This document shows, piece after piece, positions 8,203 to 15,926 of a DNA stretch of 43,840 bases. The translations under genes and the position numbers were made by a program. Below the pieces are notes generated by a model. It saw only the letters and a list, made by a program, of their open reading frames with translations. It was not told the DNA's origin and made no database searches. The stretch comes from Candidatus Nealsonbacteria bacterium RIFCSPLOWO2_01_FULL_43_32 (GTDB lineage Bacteria > Patescibacteriota > Minisyncoccia > Minisyncoccales > MHMH01), in the NCBI GenBank assembly GCA_001819335.1, contig MHMH01000022.1, positions 1 to 43,840 of the forward strand, in the 5' to 3' direction. Within the stretch, counting starts at the first letter, position 1. Every line of letters starts with the position of its first letter.

Positions 8203-8230
8203 TTGACAAGGTTGCCTGGCCTGCTAAGGT
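8203..8230 (+). promoter_or_regulatory. Promoter of the T-box/tryptophan operon
   Basis: TTGACA (8203-8208), 16 bases, TAAGGT (8225-8230) with an extended TGC just before it. The stretch CTGGCCTGCTAA is shared with the promoter upstream of nusA at 26406, which supports the assignment despite the weak -10. Confidence 0.55.
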
Positions 8231-8235
8231 TAGAA

Positions 8236-8530
8236 TATAGCTCTTAGATAACCATTAAAGCCTGTGACTTGGGTGATTGGGCCCAACGAGGCGGTTGCTG
8301 CGCAAGTGGCGACCCGGCTTCCTCCGTAACCATAGGATAATCGATGAATCCCGGCGAATCTGGGAAGAGTCGGTGAAAGCGCCCGTCCATAGCTACGCAA
8401 TTGCTGGCGGGAAAAAGGGTGGTACCACGGGATCCTTCAACTCCGTTCAGGACAAGAAGACTTCTCGTCCCTGTTGCATAACATTTTTGGTTGTGCGATA
8501 GAGATGAGAAGTTTTTTATTAACACTTCTC
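8236..8530 (+). promoter_or_regulatory. T-box riboswitch (tRNA-sensing transcription attenuator)
   Basis: The leader has a near-perfect T-box, AGGGTGGTACCACG (8416-8429). The antiterminator pairs AGGG/ACCACG with CGTCCCT (8466-8472). The competing terminator pairs ACTTCTC (8460-8466) with GAGAAGT (8506-8512) followed by six T. The arms share bases, so the two folds exclude each other. The tRNA-binding bulge is UGGU (8420-8423), which needs a tRNA ending ACCA; the tRNA-Trp at 15422-15496 ends that way. A hairpin just before the T-box (8389-8410) fits stem III. I could not fix the specifier loop; UGG triplets occur at 8270, 8278 and 8361. The downstream genes argue for tRNA-Trp. A third copy, ACTTCTC (8524-8530), can also pair with GAGAAGT. 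Confidence 0.88.
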
Positions 8531-8562
8531 GGAAAGTACATTAAAAAATAAGGAGGAAAGAA

Positions 8563-9225
8563 ATGAAAAGAATGGTTTGCGATTTTGATGAAACGCTGGT
8601 TTCTACCGGGCCAATCCATCGTCAATCGTTTGAAACAATAACCAGGAGGAAAATTTCAGATGCTTTGGCAAAAAATCTAAGAGGCAAAAGCGATACAGAA
8701 ATATTGCGCATATTAATTCCTCTTGGTGCCGATCTTGAAAATTTATTGGAGGAAAGACAGAAGTTATTAACCGAAATAGCAATCTTGGTAGATGTGGAAA
8801 AATTGAAAAAACCAGGGTTAGACGAATTTGTTACATGGCTGAGAGCAGAAGAACTAAAATGTGCAATCGCCTCAAGCAGTCCAAATGAATTTGTGAAAAC
8901 AATTATAAAAAATCTGGGCATAGAGGATGTATTTCCAGTAGCTATAGGAGCATCTGTAATCACTAAAGAGGAAGAAAAGAGGAAATTACCGAAAGGCAGC
9001 TTAGCCAAACCCAATCCCTTCTCTGTAGATTTAGCTGCGGAAAAAATGAGTCAAGATGGGAAGATTATATACTTAGGAGATAACGAGATTGATTGTTTAA
9101 CTTGTTGCCAAGGGAATTTTTTGGGGATTATTGTTACTGGGAACAAAGAACTTGCTGAAAAATACCCGACTATGGTATTCAGGAATAATTTAAAGGAGGT
9201 AATCGATGTAATCAAGGGGGTATAA
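8563..9225 (+). CDS. HAD-superfamily hydrolase (phosphatase/phosphoglucomutase-like)
   Basis: 220 residues. Motif I is CDFDETLVS (D7, D9), motif II is IASSS, a lysine follows in SLAKPNPFSV and motif IV is YLGDNEIDC. The cap is the helical C1 type seen in beta-phosphoglucomutase and gph-type phosphatases. It is the first gene after the T-box, with AGGAGG before the ATG, so its expression should depend on uncharged tRNA. Its substrate is not known. Placed in front of a kinase-IGPS fusion, it may act on a phosphorylated sugar or indole precursor; this is inference. A terminator hairpin follows at once. Confidence 0.8.
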   Translation: MKRMVCDFDETLVSTGPIHRQSFETITRRKISDALAKNLRGKSDTEILRILIPLGADLENLLEERQKLLTEIAILVDVEKLKKPGLDEFVTWLRAEELKCAIASSSPNEFVKTIIKNLGIEDVFPVAIGASVITKEEEKRKLPKGSLAKPNPFSVDLAAEKMSQDGKIIYLGDNEIDCLTCCQGNFLGIIVTGNKELAEKYPTMVFRNNLKEVIDVIKGV

Positions 9226-9251
9226 ATTGTTTTGTATCCCCCTTATTTTTT
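9214..9251 (+). terminator. Terminator after the HAD gene
   Basis: AAGGGGG (9214-9220) and CCCCCTT (9238-9244) form a 7-bp stem around a loop that contains the stop codon, followed by ATTTTTT. It could lower transcription into the kinase-IGPS gene. Confidence 0.6.
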
Positions 9252-9266
9252 CAAAATAAAATATTT

Positions 9267-10961
9267 ATGAAACCCGATTTGTTAATCCTTGGATCAATAA
9301 TCCATGAGAAAGTGGTAACTCCCTTTGTCAAAAAGGGCAGAGTTTCTATTGGCGGTTCAGCCGCTTATGCCGCTTTGTCAGCCTCTCGGTTCGCTAAGGT
9401 AGGGATCGTTTCCGCTATCGGCAGTGATTTTATCGATCAGGAACTGCTCTTTCTAAAAAAACAAAATATTAACATTAGTTCAATCACGAAATTAAATGGC
9501 CATACTTTAATTTGGGAGGTAGAATATAATCACCAGGGGAGTATCGTAAAACAAAAAGTTGACCTGGGTATTTATAAAGATTATAAACCCAAGATTAGCG
9601 CCCTAGGTAGAAAGGCCAGGGTTTTATTTATTGAAAGCACCAATCCAAAGTTCGGCCTGGCAGCATTAAAACAATTCGACAAGAATGTCTTAACAGCCAT
9701 GGATACGAGAGATTATTATATTAATAATCGTTTCCAGGATTTAAAAAAACTGTTGCGGCAGGTGGATGTATTATTTTTAAACGAAGGCGAGCTAGCCCTA
9801 ATCATACGAAAGCTTAATTTAAAAAACTTTTCCACCCGGCAATTACTTAAAAAATATACTAATCTGCAAGTGTTGTTCCTCAAGAGAGGAGCTGCTGGAC
9901 TCAGTATTTTTACTAGAGATAAGGTAGCTCATCTAGGGGCACTGCCAGTAAAAAAAATAGTAGATCCTACGGGAGCGGGCGATGTATTGGCCGGAGCTAT
10001 TTTAGGTGAAATGGCCAGTCACAAAAAAATAAATCTGGAAATAAACAGTTTGATAGAATTAGCAAAAATTGGTATGGTCATAGCTTCTTTCGTGATAGAA
10101 AAAAGAAGTTTCTTGGGACTAAGTAAAGCCAACCCCGCCGCCATAAGAAAGAGGTTAAAATTTTTGAATAAATCTAAAGTTCCCAGCATTTTGGATAAAA
10201 TTATTATCCAAAAACAGAAAGAATTAGAAGAGATAAAGAAGATCGTACCATTAGCCGCTATCAAAAAAAATCTTAAAGAACAAAAATGGTTAGGGCGTGA
10301 TTTTAAAAAAGCTTTATTGGAAGACAGCGGCATGTCATTAATTGCTGAAATTAAGAAATCATCGCCTTCAGCGGGGGTGATCAGTAAAAATTTTAACCTT
10401 AAAAGGATTGTCAACATTTACGCCAAGGCAAAAATTAATGCTGTTTCGGTAGTCACGGATAAAAAATTTTTCCAAGGCGACCTTCGATATTTAATGTTGG
10501 CTAGAAAAACGATTAAAGTACCGATATTAAGAAAAGATTTTATTATCGATCCTTATCAGCTCTATCAATCGAAACTCTATGGAGCAGATGCTATTTTACT
10601 TATCGCCGCTATTTTAGATAACAGAACAATAGATAGCTTTATAGAAATTTCCCGCAAGCTTAAGATGGATTGTTTAGTGGAAATTCATACTTTTGAAGAG
10701 TTAAAAAGAATTCAGAAAACCAAAGCGGAAATAATTGGGATCAATAATAGAAACCTGGACACATTTAAAGTTGACATTAAAACTTCTCTAGAGTTAGCGC
10801 CCCAGATCCTGCCTTCAAAAATTATTGTTAGCGAGTCAGGGATTCAATCTCGTCAGGATGTAAAAAAATTAAAGCAAGTTGGGATTAAAGCAATTTTAGT
10901 CGGCACGGCCTTAATGGGGTCTAAAAATATTTTAAAAACCATTAACCAATTAACTTTATGA
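9267..10961 (+). CDS. PfkB-family kinase fused to indole-3-glycerol-phosphate synthase (TrpC)
   Basis: 564 residues, two enzymes in one chain. Residues 1-300 are a ribokinase-type PfkB domain: [16 protein letters not shown] near 27-42 and the catalytic [14 protein letters not shown] near 232-245. Residues about 310-564 are IGPS, a TIM barrel: [57 protein letters not shown] and [13 protein letters not shown]. All catalytic K, E and N positions seem kept. IGPS closes the indole ring from CdRP. No phosphoribosylanthranilate isomerase or anthranilate genes are in the window. The kinase may supply a phosphorylated precursor; this is inference. Its stop overlaps the trpB start by 4 bp. No SD is seen before the ATG. 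Confidence 0.88.
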   Translation: MKPDLLILGSIIHEKVVTPFVKKGRVSIGGSAAYAALSASRFAKVGIVSAIGSDFIDQELLFLKKQNINISSITKLNGHTLIWEVEYNHQGSIVKQKVDLGIYKDYKPKISALGRKARVLFIESTNPKFGLAALKQFDKNVLTAMDTRDYYINNRFQDLKKLLRQVDVLFLNEGELALIIRKLNLKNFSTRQLLKKYTNLQVLFLKRGAAGLSIFTRDKVAHLGALPVKKIVDPTGAGDVLAGAILGEMASHKKINLEINSLIELAKIGMVIASFVIEKRSFLGLSKANPAAIRKRLKFLNKSKVPSILDKIIIQKQKELEEIKKIVPLAAIKKNLKEQKWLGRDFKKALLEDSGMSLIAEIKKSSPSAGVISKNFNLKRIVNIYAKAKINAVSVVTDKKFFQGDLRYLMLARKTIKVPILRKDFIIDPYQLYQSKLYGADAILLIAAILDNRTIDSFIEISRKLKMDCLVEIHTFEELKRIQKTKAEIIGINNRNLDTFKVDIKTSLELAPQILPSKIIVSESGIQSRQDVKKLKQVGIKAILVGTALMGSKNILKTINQLTL

Positions 10962-12136
10962 AATCTTCGGGAAAATTTGGGAAATATGGCGGCATGTTTG
11001 TGCCCGAGGCTTTGATGCCGGCCTTAGAGGATTTGGAAAAGGCTTATTTTGGAATTGTCAAAAAGAATAGAAAATTTAAAGAGGAACTAAACCAACTTCT
11101 GAAAGATTATGCTGGCCGGCCTACGCCCCTTTATTTCGCTAAAAATTTATCAAAAAAATTAGGGATCAAAATTTATCTAAAAAGAGAAGATCTTTTGCAC
11201 GGCGGTGCCCATAAGGCAAATAATGCCTTGGGGCAGGGATTATTAGCTAAGTATATGGGAAAAACCCGAATGATCGCCGAGACCGGTGCTGGCCAGCATG
11301 GTTTTGCCACAGCGATGGTTGGGGCTCTCTTGAACATTGGAACAGAAATTTATATGGGAGTTGAGGATATTGAGAGACAAAAAATGAATGTCTTGAAAAT
11401 GAAAGCTTGCGGAGCAAAAATTCATCCAGTTGAAGTAAGAAGGGGGGTAGGCACCCTTAAGGATGCCATTAATGAGGCTTTGCGCGATTGGATTACCAAT
11501 ATCAAAACTACTTATTATTTGATTGGTTCGGTCGTGGGCCCGCATCCCTATCCTTCTTTAGTTAGAGATTTTCAAAAAGTAATCGGTCAGGAGATTAAAA
11601 AACAAATCTTAGCAAAAGAAGGAAGACTGCCTCAAGCAATTGTCGCCTGTGTCGGCGGAGGCAGCAATGCCCTGGGCGCTTTTTATAGCTTTATTCAGAA
11701 CCCGGAAGTTTCTTTGGTCGGGGTTGAGGCGGCGGGTAAGGGATTAAATACGCCAAAACACTCGGCGACCATCAGCCGGGGGTCAGACGGCATTCTCCAC
11801 GGTTCTCTTTCAAAAATTTTGCAAACAAAAGACGGGCAAATTAAAGAGGTTTACAGTATTGCTGCCGGCCTGGATTATCCGGGAGTAGGGCCCCAACATT
11901 CATTTTTGGCAGAAATTAAGAGAGTAGCCTACGCTGCAGCGACCGATCGAGAGGCAATTGAAGCATTTAAGACTTTAAGCGAAATTGAAGGAATAATTCC
12001 AGCGTTAGAATCAGCCCATGCCGTTGCTTACATTTTAAAAGAAGCTAAAAAATATAAAAAAGGAGACATTGTGGTGATAAATCTCTCTGGCCGAGGAGAT
12101 AAAGATTTAGAAACAATGGAAAGATTTTATGAATAA
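10958..12136 (+). CDS. trpB: Tryptophan synthase beta subunit
   Basis: 392 residues; PLP enzyme that joins indole and serine. K86 in [13 protein letters not shown] binds PLP (the usual motif is HTGAHKIN), E108 lies in AETGAGQHG, and [10 protein letters not shown] holds the phosphate. [19 protein letters not shown] is the COMM/helix region typical of TrpB1, the partner of TrpA. It overlaps the kinase-IGPS gene by 4 bp and trpA by 8 bp, so all three are translated together. It is under T-box control. Confidence 0.95.
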   Translation: MKSSGKFGKYGGMFVPEALMPALEDLEKAYFGIVKKNRKFKEELNQLLKDYAGRPTPLYFAKNLSKKLGIKIYLKREDLLHGGAHKANNALGQGLLAKYMGKTRMIAETGAGQHGFATAMVGALLNIGTEIYMGVEDIERQKMNVLKMKACGAKIHPVEVRRGVGTLKDAINEALRDWITNIKTTYYLIGSVVGPHPYPSLVRDFQKVIGQEIKKQILAKEGRLPQAIVACVGGGSNALGAFYSFIQNPEVSLVGVEAAGKGLNTPKHSATISRGSDGILHGSLSKILQTKDGQIKEVYSIAAGLDYPGVGPQHSFLAEIKRVAYAAATDREAIEAFKTLSEIEGIIPALESAHAVAYILKEAKKYKKGDIVVINLSGRGDKDLETMERFYE

Positions 12137-12932
12137 AGTAATTGAAAAATTCAAAGATTTGGGCGAAAAGAAAGAAATCGCCCTTGTTATTGGAACCGTT
12201 CCCGGCTATCCCGATTTGAGAATAAGCTTCGATATCATTAAAACGATTGTTGAAAGTGGGGCCGATATTCTAGAACTTAGCGCCTCATTTTCTGATCCGG
12301 TGGCCGATGGTCCAACATTGGTGAGGGCTCATCAGAAAGTTTTGAGTTCGGGCGTTACAAAAAATCAAATTTTCGATTTCTATAAAAAAATTTCTTCCAG
12401 TTTCGATATTCCGATTTTTGTGATTGAATATGCCAATGTCATTTATAAAATTGGGCTGGATAAATACTTCAAAAAACTGAAGAAATCTGGGATAGATACC
12501 TTGATTATTCCAGATGTTCCCCTGGAAGAATTAAGCCCTTTTTATGATACTTCATCCAAGCATAAAATTAATTTGGCTTTACTGGTTGCCCCGACAACCC
12601 CTCATCTTCGGCTGAAAGAAATTATCCGAAAATCAAAAAGCTTTATTTATTGTGTTTCGGTAACCGGAGTGACCGGTGCCAGAAAATCCGTTAACCCTAA
12701 AACCATTGAGCTTGTCAAACGAGTTAAAAAACTGACTGGGTTGCCATTAGTCGTCGGTTTTGGTATAAGCAAACCAGAACATATAAAGACTTTATCTGAT
12801 TGCGACATAAACGGAGCGGTAATATGCTCCCAGGTCATTAATATTGTTAACAATAATTTATCAGATAAAAAAAGGATGTTAGGCGAATTAAAAAACTATA
12901 TAGTCAATATGAAACGGGCAACAAAAAAATGA
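12129..12932 (+). CDS. trpA: Tryptophan synthase alpha subunit
   Basis: 267 residues; cleaves indole-glycerol phosphate to indole and glyceraldehyde 3-phosphate. The catalytic Glu and Asp are present in [18 protein letters not shown], although the usual ELGIPFSDP reads ELSASFSDP, an unusual change next to the active Glu. The phosphate site appears as SVTGVTGAR and [13 protein letters not shown]. The ATG lies inside the trpB 3' end. Confidence 0.93.
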   Translation: MNKVIEKFKDLGEKKEIALVIGTVPGYPDLRISFDIIKTIVESGADILELSASFSDPVADGPTLVRAHQKVLSSGVTKNQIFDFYKKISSSFDIPIFVIEYANVIYKIGLDKYFKKLKKSGIDTLIIPDVPLEELSPFYDTSSKHKINLALLVAPTTPHLRLKEIIRKSKSFIYCVSVTGVTGARKSVNPKTIELVKRVKKLTGLPLVVGFGISKPEHIKTLSDCDINGAVICSQVINIVNNNLSDKKRMLGELKNYIVNMKRATKK

Positions 12933-12945
12933 CGGAGAGAGAAAG

Positions 12946-13012
12946 ACTCTTCGTTTTTGGAGTGTAGAAATTACCTACACCATAGAGACGAGAAGTTTTT
13001 ATTAATTTCTCG
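12946..13012 (+). promoter_or_regulatory. Attenuator-like leader resembling the T-box terminator module
   Basis: ACTCTTCGT (12946-12954) pairs with ACGAGAAGT (12988-12996) in 8 of 9 positions, with a T-run. GTGTAG/CTACAC (12963-12979) forms an inner hairpin. CGAGAA (12989-12994) can instead pair with TTCTCG (13007-13012). The 12983-13045 stretch matches 8498-8562 in order: ATAGAGA, GAGAAGTTTTT, ATTAA, TTCTCGG, then AGGAGGAAA before the ATG. No T-box sequence is present here. Confidence 0.6.
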
Positions 13013-13045
13013 GCAGTTCTTTGAAAGAAATAAAAGGAGGAAAAA

Positions 13046-13801
13046 ATGGAAACCACGGTGGGCATAGAACGAGAGCGGTTTATTGTCCGTCTTTCCGACG
13101 GGATGATTGTCCCGGCCATTAAGGACTTACTTCCAACGGTCCAAGTGGTGGCTCAAAAAAGAGGAATGTTGCCAGAATTATTTGGATATGAATTATTTGC
13201 TGGGCAAATCGAAGACAGAACCCCGCCATGTCGGTCTTTAGAAGACCTGAAGAACGCATTAATTATCAATGATCAAATTTTGGGAGAAGCATCTTTCCGA
13301 GATGGCTTGAGTTTTAATTTCACCGAATTCGCTGAAGAGTCTCAAATCACAGAATTAGTTGTCAATCCGTTCGACCGGCGGCATCAAAAAATTTGGGAAT
13401 CAATATCATCAGAACGACGTTTGGCTGCATCACGAGTAGCTGCTATTCACGTCCATGTAGCCGTAGTAGATACCAATATTGCTATTAAATTGTTGGGTCT
13501 TTGCAACGATAACATGATTGAATATTTATCAAAGATTGGCGATCATTCTGATGGCAAAAGACTTCTTGCCTACAGAACGATGTCGCAGTCAAAAGGAACC
13601 CCTCCAAAATTTTCAACCGGAGACGATTTATTAGAATATATCCGGGAACACGGAGGAGAAAGAGATGTCTGGGACTTGGTTCGTTACAAATCAAAGACGA
13701 GGACTGTTGAATTTCGTATGTTTGGCACTACCGAAGACGTTAACGAGATAATTAGATACGCAGAGGCGTGCCTTGCCCTGTATCGAATTTCACTAAAATA
13801 A
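13046..13801 (+). CDS. GCS2-family carboxylate-amine ligase (glutamate-cysteine ligase-like)
   Basis: 251 residues, short for the family (about 370). Seen: GIERERFIV at the N-terminus, EDRTPPCRSLEDLKNAL, SRVAAIHVHVAV (metal/ATP histidine strand), YRTMSQSKGTPPKF and a C-terminal KTRTVEFRMFGTTEDV. These match the YbdK/GCS2 fold that ligates a carboxylate to an amine with ATP. The middle part is shortened. It has AGGAGG before its ATG and an attenuator-like leader related to the T-box leader, so it is probably the last gene of the tryptophan operon. Amino donor and acceptor are unknown. Confidence 0.75.
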   Translation: METTVGIERERFIVRLSDGMIVPAIKDLLPTVQVVAQKRGMLPELFGYELFAGQIEDRTPPCRSLEDLKNALIINDQILGEASFRDGLSFNFTEFAEESQITELVVNPFDRRHQKIWESISSERRLAASRVAAIHVHVAVVDTNIAIKLLGLCNDNMIEYLSKIGDHSDGKRLLAYRTMSQSKGTPPKFSTGDDLLEYIREHGGERDVWDLVRYKSKTRTVEFRMFGTTEDVNEIIRYAEACLALYRISLK

Positions 13802-13822
13802 CTGTTCGCAATAGATTCTTTG

Positions 13823-13853
13823 AAAAGCTTGCTTCAAAAGCAAGCTTTTTTTT
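13823..13853 (+). terminator. Strong terminator after the GCS2-type gene
   Basis: AAGCTTGCTT and its complement AGCAAGCTT enclose CAAA, with a run of eight T. It closes the T-box operon. Confidence 0.92.
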
Positions 13854-13885
13854 CGGTTTTATTGTACAATAAACTTAATAATATT

Positions 13886-14593
13886 ATGAAGAGGAATATT
13901 CTCTTACTTCAATTTAGAGAAAATAAATTAGTAGCTCGACACGAGGAGAAATGTATTTTGAAATATCTTGGGAGGAGGGCTAATTTAATAAGCAAAAATG
14001 TATTTTTAGATGATTTTAATTTTTCTGATAGTTTTTCCCAAAGAATATCTGCTGTAATATTGGGAGGTTCTAATTTTAGTTTCTCGGAAAGGGGAAAATA
14101 CCCTTCCTTATGGGGCAAAATTAAAAAAATTACCCCCTTTTTAAAAAAAATTATCAAAAAAAATGTTTCCACTTTAGGGATTTGTTTTGGACATCAATAT
14201 TTAGCGTATGTTTTAAGGGCAAAGATAATTAAAGACGAATCTCAACAAGAAATAGGCACCTTTAAGGTTTCTTTAACTAAAAAGGGGCGAGCGGACGATT
14301 TGTTCCGCGGCATACCCTCAAAGTTTTTTGTTCAAGAGGCACACAAAGATAGTATAAAAAAATTACCGCAGAAAACCATTCTTTTGGCTGAGGGGAAGAG
14401 GTGTAAAATACAAGCTTTTCGTTATAAAAACATATATGGAGTCCAGTTCCATCCAGAATTGAATATTAAAGATATGAGGTTGAGATCGAGTTTTTACCCG
14501 GGCTACATTGTCGGGGAAACTGCTCGTTTTAAACCTACTCCATTTTGTAGAAAAGTTTTCGAAAATTTCTTTGATACAAATATCAAAAATTAG
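13886..14593 (+). CDS. Class I glutamine amidotransferase
   Basis: 235 residues from ATG 13886. The open frame reaches back to 13820, but that part is the terminator of the previous gene. The triad is visible: nucleophile Cys in LGICFGHQYLA, and His and Glu in GVQFHPEL. The order and the C-terminal layout fit the stand-alone GMP-synthase-like/GATase1 group rather than TrpG or PabA. No synthetase partner lies next to it; the amine acceptor is unknown. There is no clear SD. Confidence 0.85.
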   Translation: MKRNILLLQFRENKLVARHEEKCILKYLGRRANLISKNVFLDDFNFSDSFSQRISAVILGGSNFSFSERGKYPSLWGKIKKITPFLKKIIKKNVSTLGICFGHQYLAYVLRAKIIKDESQQEIGTFKVSLTKKGRADDLFRGIPSKFFVQEAHKDSIKKLPQKTILLAEGKRCKIQAFRYKNIYGVQFHPELNIKDMRLRSSFYPGYIVGETARFKPTPFCRKVFENFFDTNIKN

Positions 14594-14594
14594 C

Positions 14595-14622
14595 TTGACA
14601 AGATGGATATTAAGGGTAGTCT
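14595..14622 (+). promoter_or_regulatory. Promoter of the GNAT-like gene
   Basis: TTGACA (14595-14600), 16-base spacer, TAGTCT (14617-14622). A GGGAGG stands 9 bases before the ATG at 14670. Confidence 0.55.
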
Positions 14623-14669
14623 AAAAATAGGTCCTTGAAATATAAAAAAGAAGCGGGAGGTTAAAGAAA

Positions 14670-15335
14670 ATGGTTGAAAAAGTTATCGAAATGGGCGACT
14701 GTATCATAAAATTAATTGATAATACAGAAGAATTTTTTACAGCAGGCGAAAATGAATCAATAATTTATCGGTTAAGAGAGATTGCGGCAGATAGTTTCGG
14801 CGTTGAGATTGAAGATAAAAGCCTAGAAGGTATCCGCGATCACGTTATCCATGTAGATGTGTGTGCTTTGGGCTATATCAATAAGGTGCTTATAGGTTTT
14901 GCCTCAGTCAGAATTCTACACGAGTTAGATATACTTTTTGTTCATGGAATAGCTGTTTTAATGGACGAGCAAACAAAAGGCGCTGGGTCGAAATTATTAA
15001 AAGCACTTATTGAACATTACACAAAAAATAGGCTGGCATTCACTACTCAAAATCCGGTAATGTATGATGTGATAAAAAAGTTTTGCCGAGACGTGTATCC
15101 TAGTTTAGAGCAGAAAGTGCCCGAAAAAATTCAGGGCATAGGTTGTAAATTAATGGAAGGCCGTAGAGGAGTTTTTAACCCTAGAACTTTCGTGTCGCAA
15201 AATCTTTACAGTTGTTGTCTTTACGATAGTATTCCTTTATCTAAAAAACCATTTGTCAATGAGTGGTTTGATAGAGTATTAAGAATCCAAAATAGAATTA
15301 CCTCCGATGGAATTTTATTAATCGGTAAACTTTAA
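14670..15335 (+). CDS. GNAT-like acetyltransferase
   Basis: 221 residues. The acetyl-CoA site is seen as LFVHGIAVLMDEQTKGAGSKLLKALIEHY, with the G-x-G turn reading KGAGSK. The N-terminal half (SIIYRLREIAADSFGV) and the mixed strand GFASVRIL fit the GNAT fold. The C-terminal 80 residues are not recognised. It has its own promoter and terminator, so it is a single-gene unit. Substrate unknown. Confidence 0.65.
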   Translation: MVEKVIEMGDCIIKLIDNTEEFFTAGENESIIYRLREIAADSFGVEIEDKSLEGIRDHVIHVDVCALGYINKVLIGFASVRILHELDILFVHGIAVLMDEQTKGAGSKLLKALIEHYTKNRLAFTTQNPVMYDVIKKFCRDVYPSLEQKVPEKIQGIGCKLMEGRRGVFNPRTFVSQNLYSCCLYDSIPLSKKPFVNEWFDRVLRIQNRITSDGILLIGKL

Positions 15336-15384
15336 AAGTGTTGCTAGGAGGGATATAAGAGGCTTATTAAAGCTATAAAATAAT

Positions 15385-15413
15385 AAAAGAGCAGTTGGTT
15401 GACTGCTCTTTTT
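15385..15413. terminator. Bidirectional terminator
   Basis: AAAAGAGCAGT and ACTGCTCTTTTT flank TGGTTG. It ends the GNAT-like gene on plus and can end the tRNA-Trp transcript on minus. Confidence 0.9.
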
Positions 15414-15421
15414 AATTGGCT

Positions 15422-15496
15422 TGGTACGGGCGACAGGATTCGAACCCGCGACACTCGGTTTTGGAGACCGATGCTCTACCGCTGAGCTACGCCCGC
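15422..15496 (-). tRNA. tRNA-Trp (anticodon CCA)
   Basis: On the minus strand the cloverleaf is complete: acceptor GCGGGCG with CGCCCGT (G1 to U72 is a wobble), anticodon stem TCGGT/ACCGA with loop CTCCAAA, T-loop TTCGAAT. The 3' CCA is encoded (15424-15422). The discriminator is A73, where most bacterial tRNA-Trp have G73. It matches the UGGU bulge of the T-box at 8420. Confidence 0.95.
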
Positions 15497-15531
15497 ACCT
15501 TAAAATAAGGTAGGAATATTCTTAATAATGA

Positions 15532-15783
15532 CTAATACCAGCATCCCAGGACGGTTTCACTTTTTCTTAGGCCTTGCTTTCTCAACGCCATATCTCCTTG
15601 CAGTATACGGCATACGTCAGCGGGGCCGACGCAATACTCTCTCTGACAATATATTTCTTGTGATATCCAGCAGGGAGTTTCTTTGTGATTGATAAGTTCA
15701 GTTAGCATCAGTAAGCAAGCCGGATTAGCGCAGATAGGCCACCAGGTGTCCTCGATATCGTTGTTGCAAATCAAGCATTCCAT
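15532..15783 (-). CDS. Small cysteine-rich protein (possible zinc finger), 83 aa
   Basis: Starts MECLICNNDIEDTWWPICANPAC with eight cysteines in pairs (CxxC, CxxxxC, CQREYC, C), suggesting zinc binding. ATG 15783 is chosen because AAGGAGG is directly upstream on the minus strand; the longer frame to 15861 overlaps the promoter. Not recognised beyond that. Confidence 0.65.
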   Translation of the reverse strand: MECLICNNDIEDTWWPICANPACLLMLTELINHKETPCWISQEIYCQREYCVGPADVCRILQGDMALRKQGLRKSETVLGCWY

Positions 15784-15832
15784 CTTTTCCTCCTTTTTAC
15801 GTTTTTTAAAAGAAGCAAATTGGCTATGCTTT

Positions 15833-15861
15833 ATACTAAGAAAAGCAGCTTGGGCTGTCAA
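15833..15861 (-). promoter_or_regulatory. Promoter of the Cys-rich gene
   Basis: TTGACA (15861-15856), 17 bases, TAGTAT (15838-15833) on the minus strand. Confidence 0.65.
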
Positions 15862-15880
15862 GTCCCTGTGGATAAAGAGC

Positions 15881-15909
15881 TTGACCGCCCCGTATCTGGG
15901 TGGTATCCT
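15881..15909 (+). promoter_or_regulatory. Promoter of the LysM/M23 peptidase gene
   Basis: TTGACC (15881-15886), 17 bases, TATCCT (15904-15909). An AGGAG follows before the ATG at 15927. Divergent from the promoter of the Cys-rich gene. Confidence 0.6.
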
Positions 15910-15926
15910 GAAGACAGGAGCAATTT

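Noticed and set aside
13820-13885. N-terminal extension of the amidotransferase
   Set aside because: The sequence is the terminator of the previous gene.
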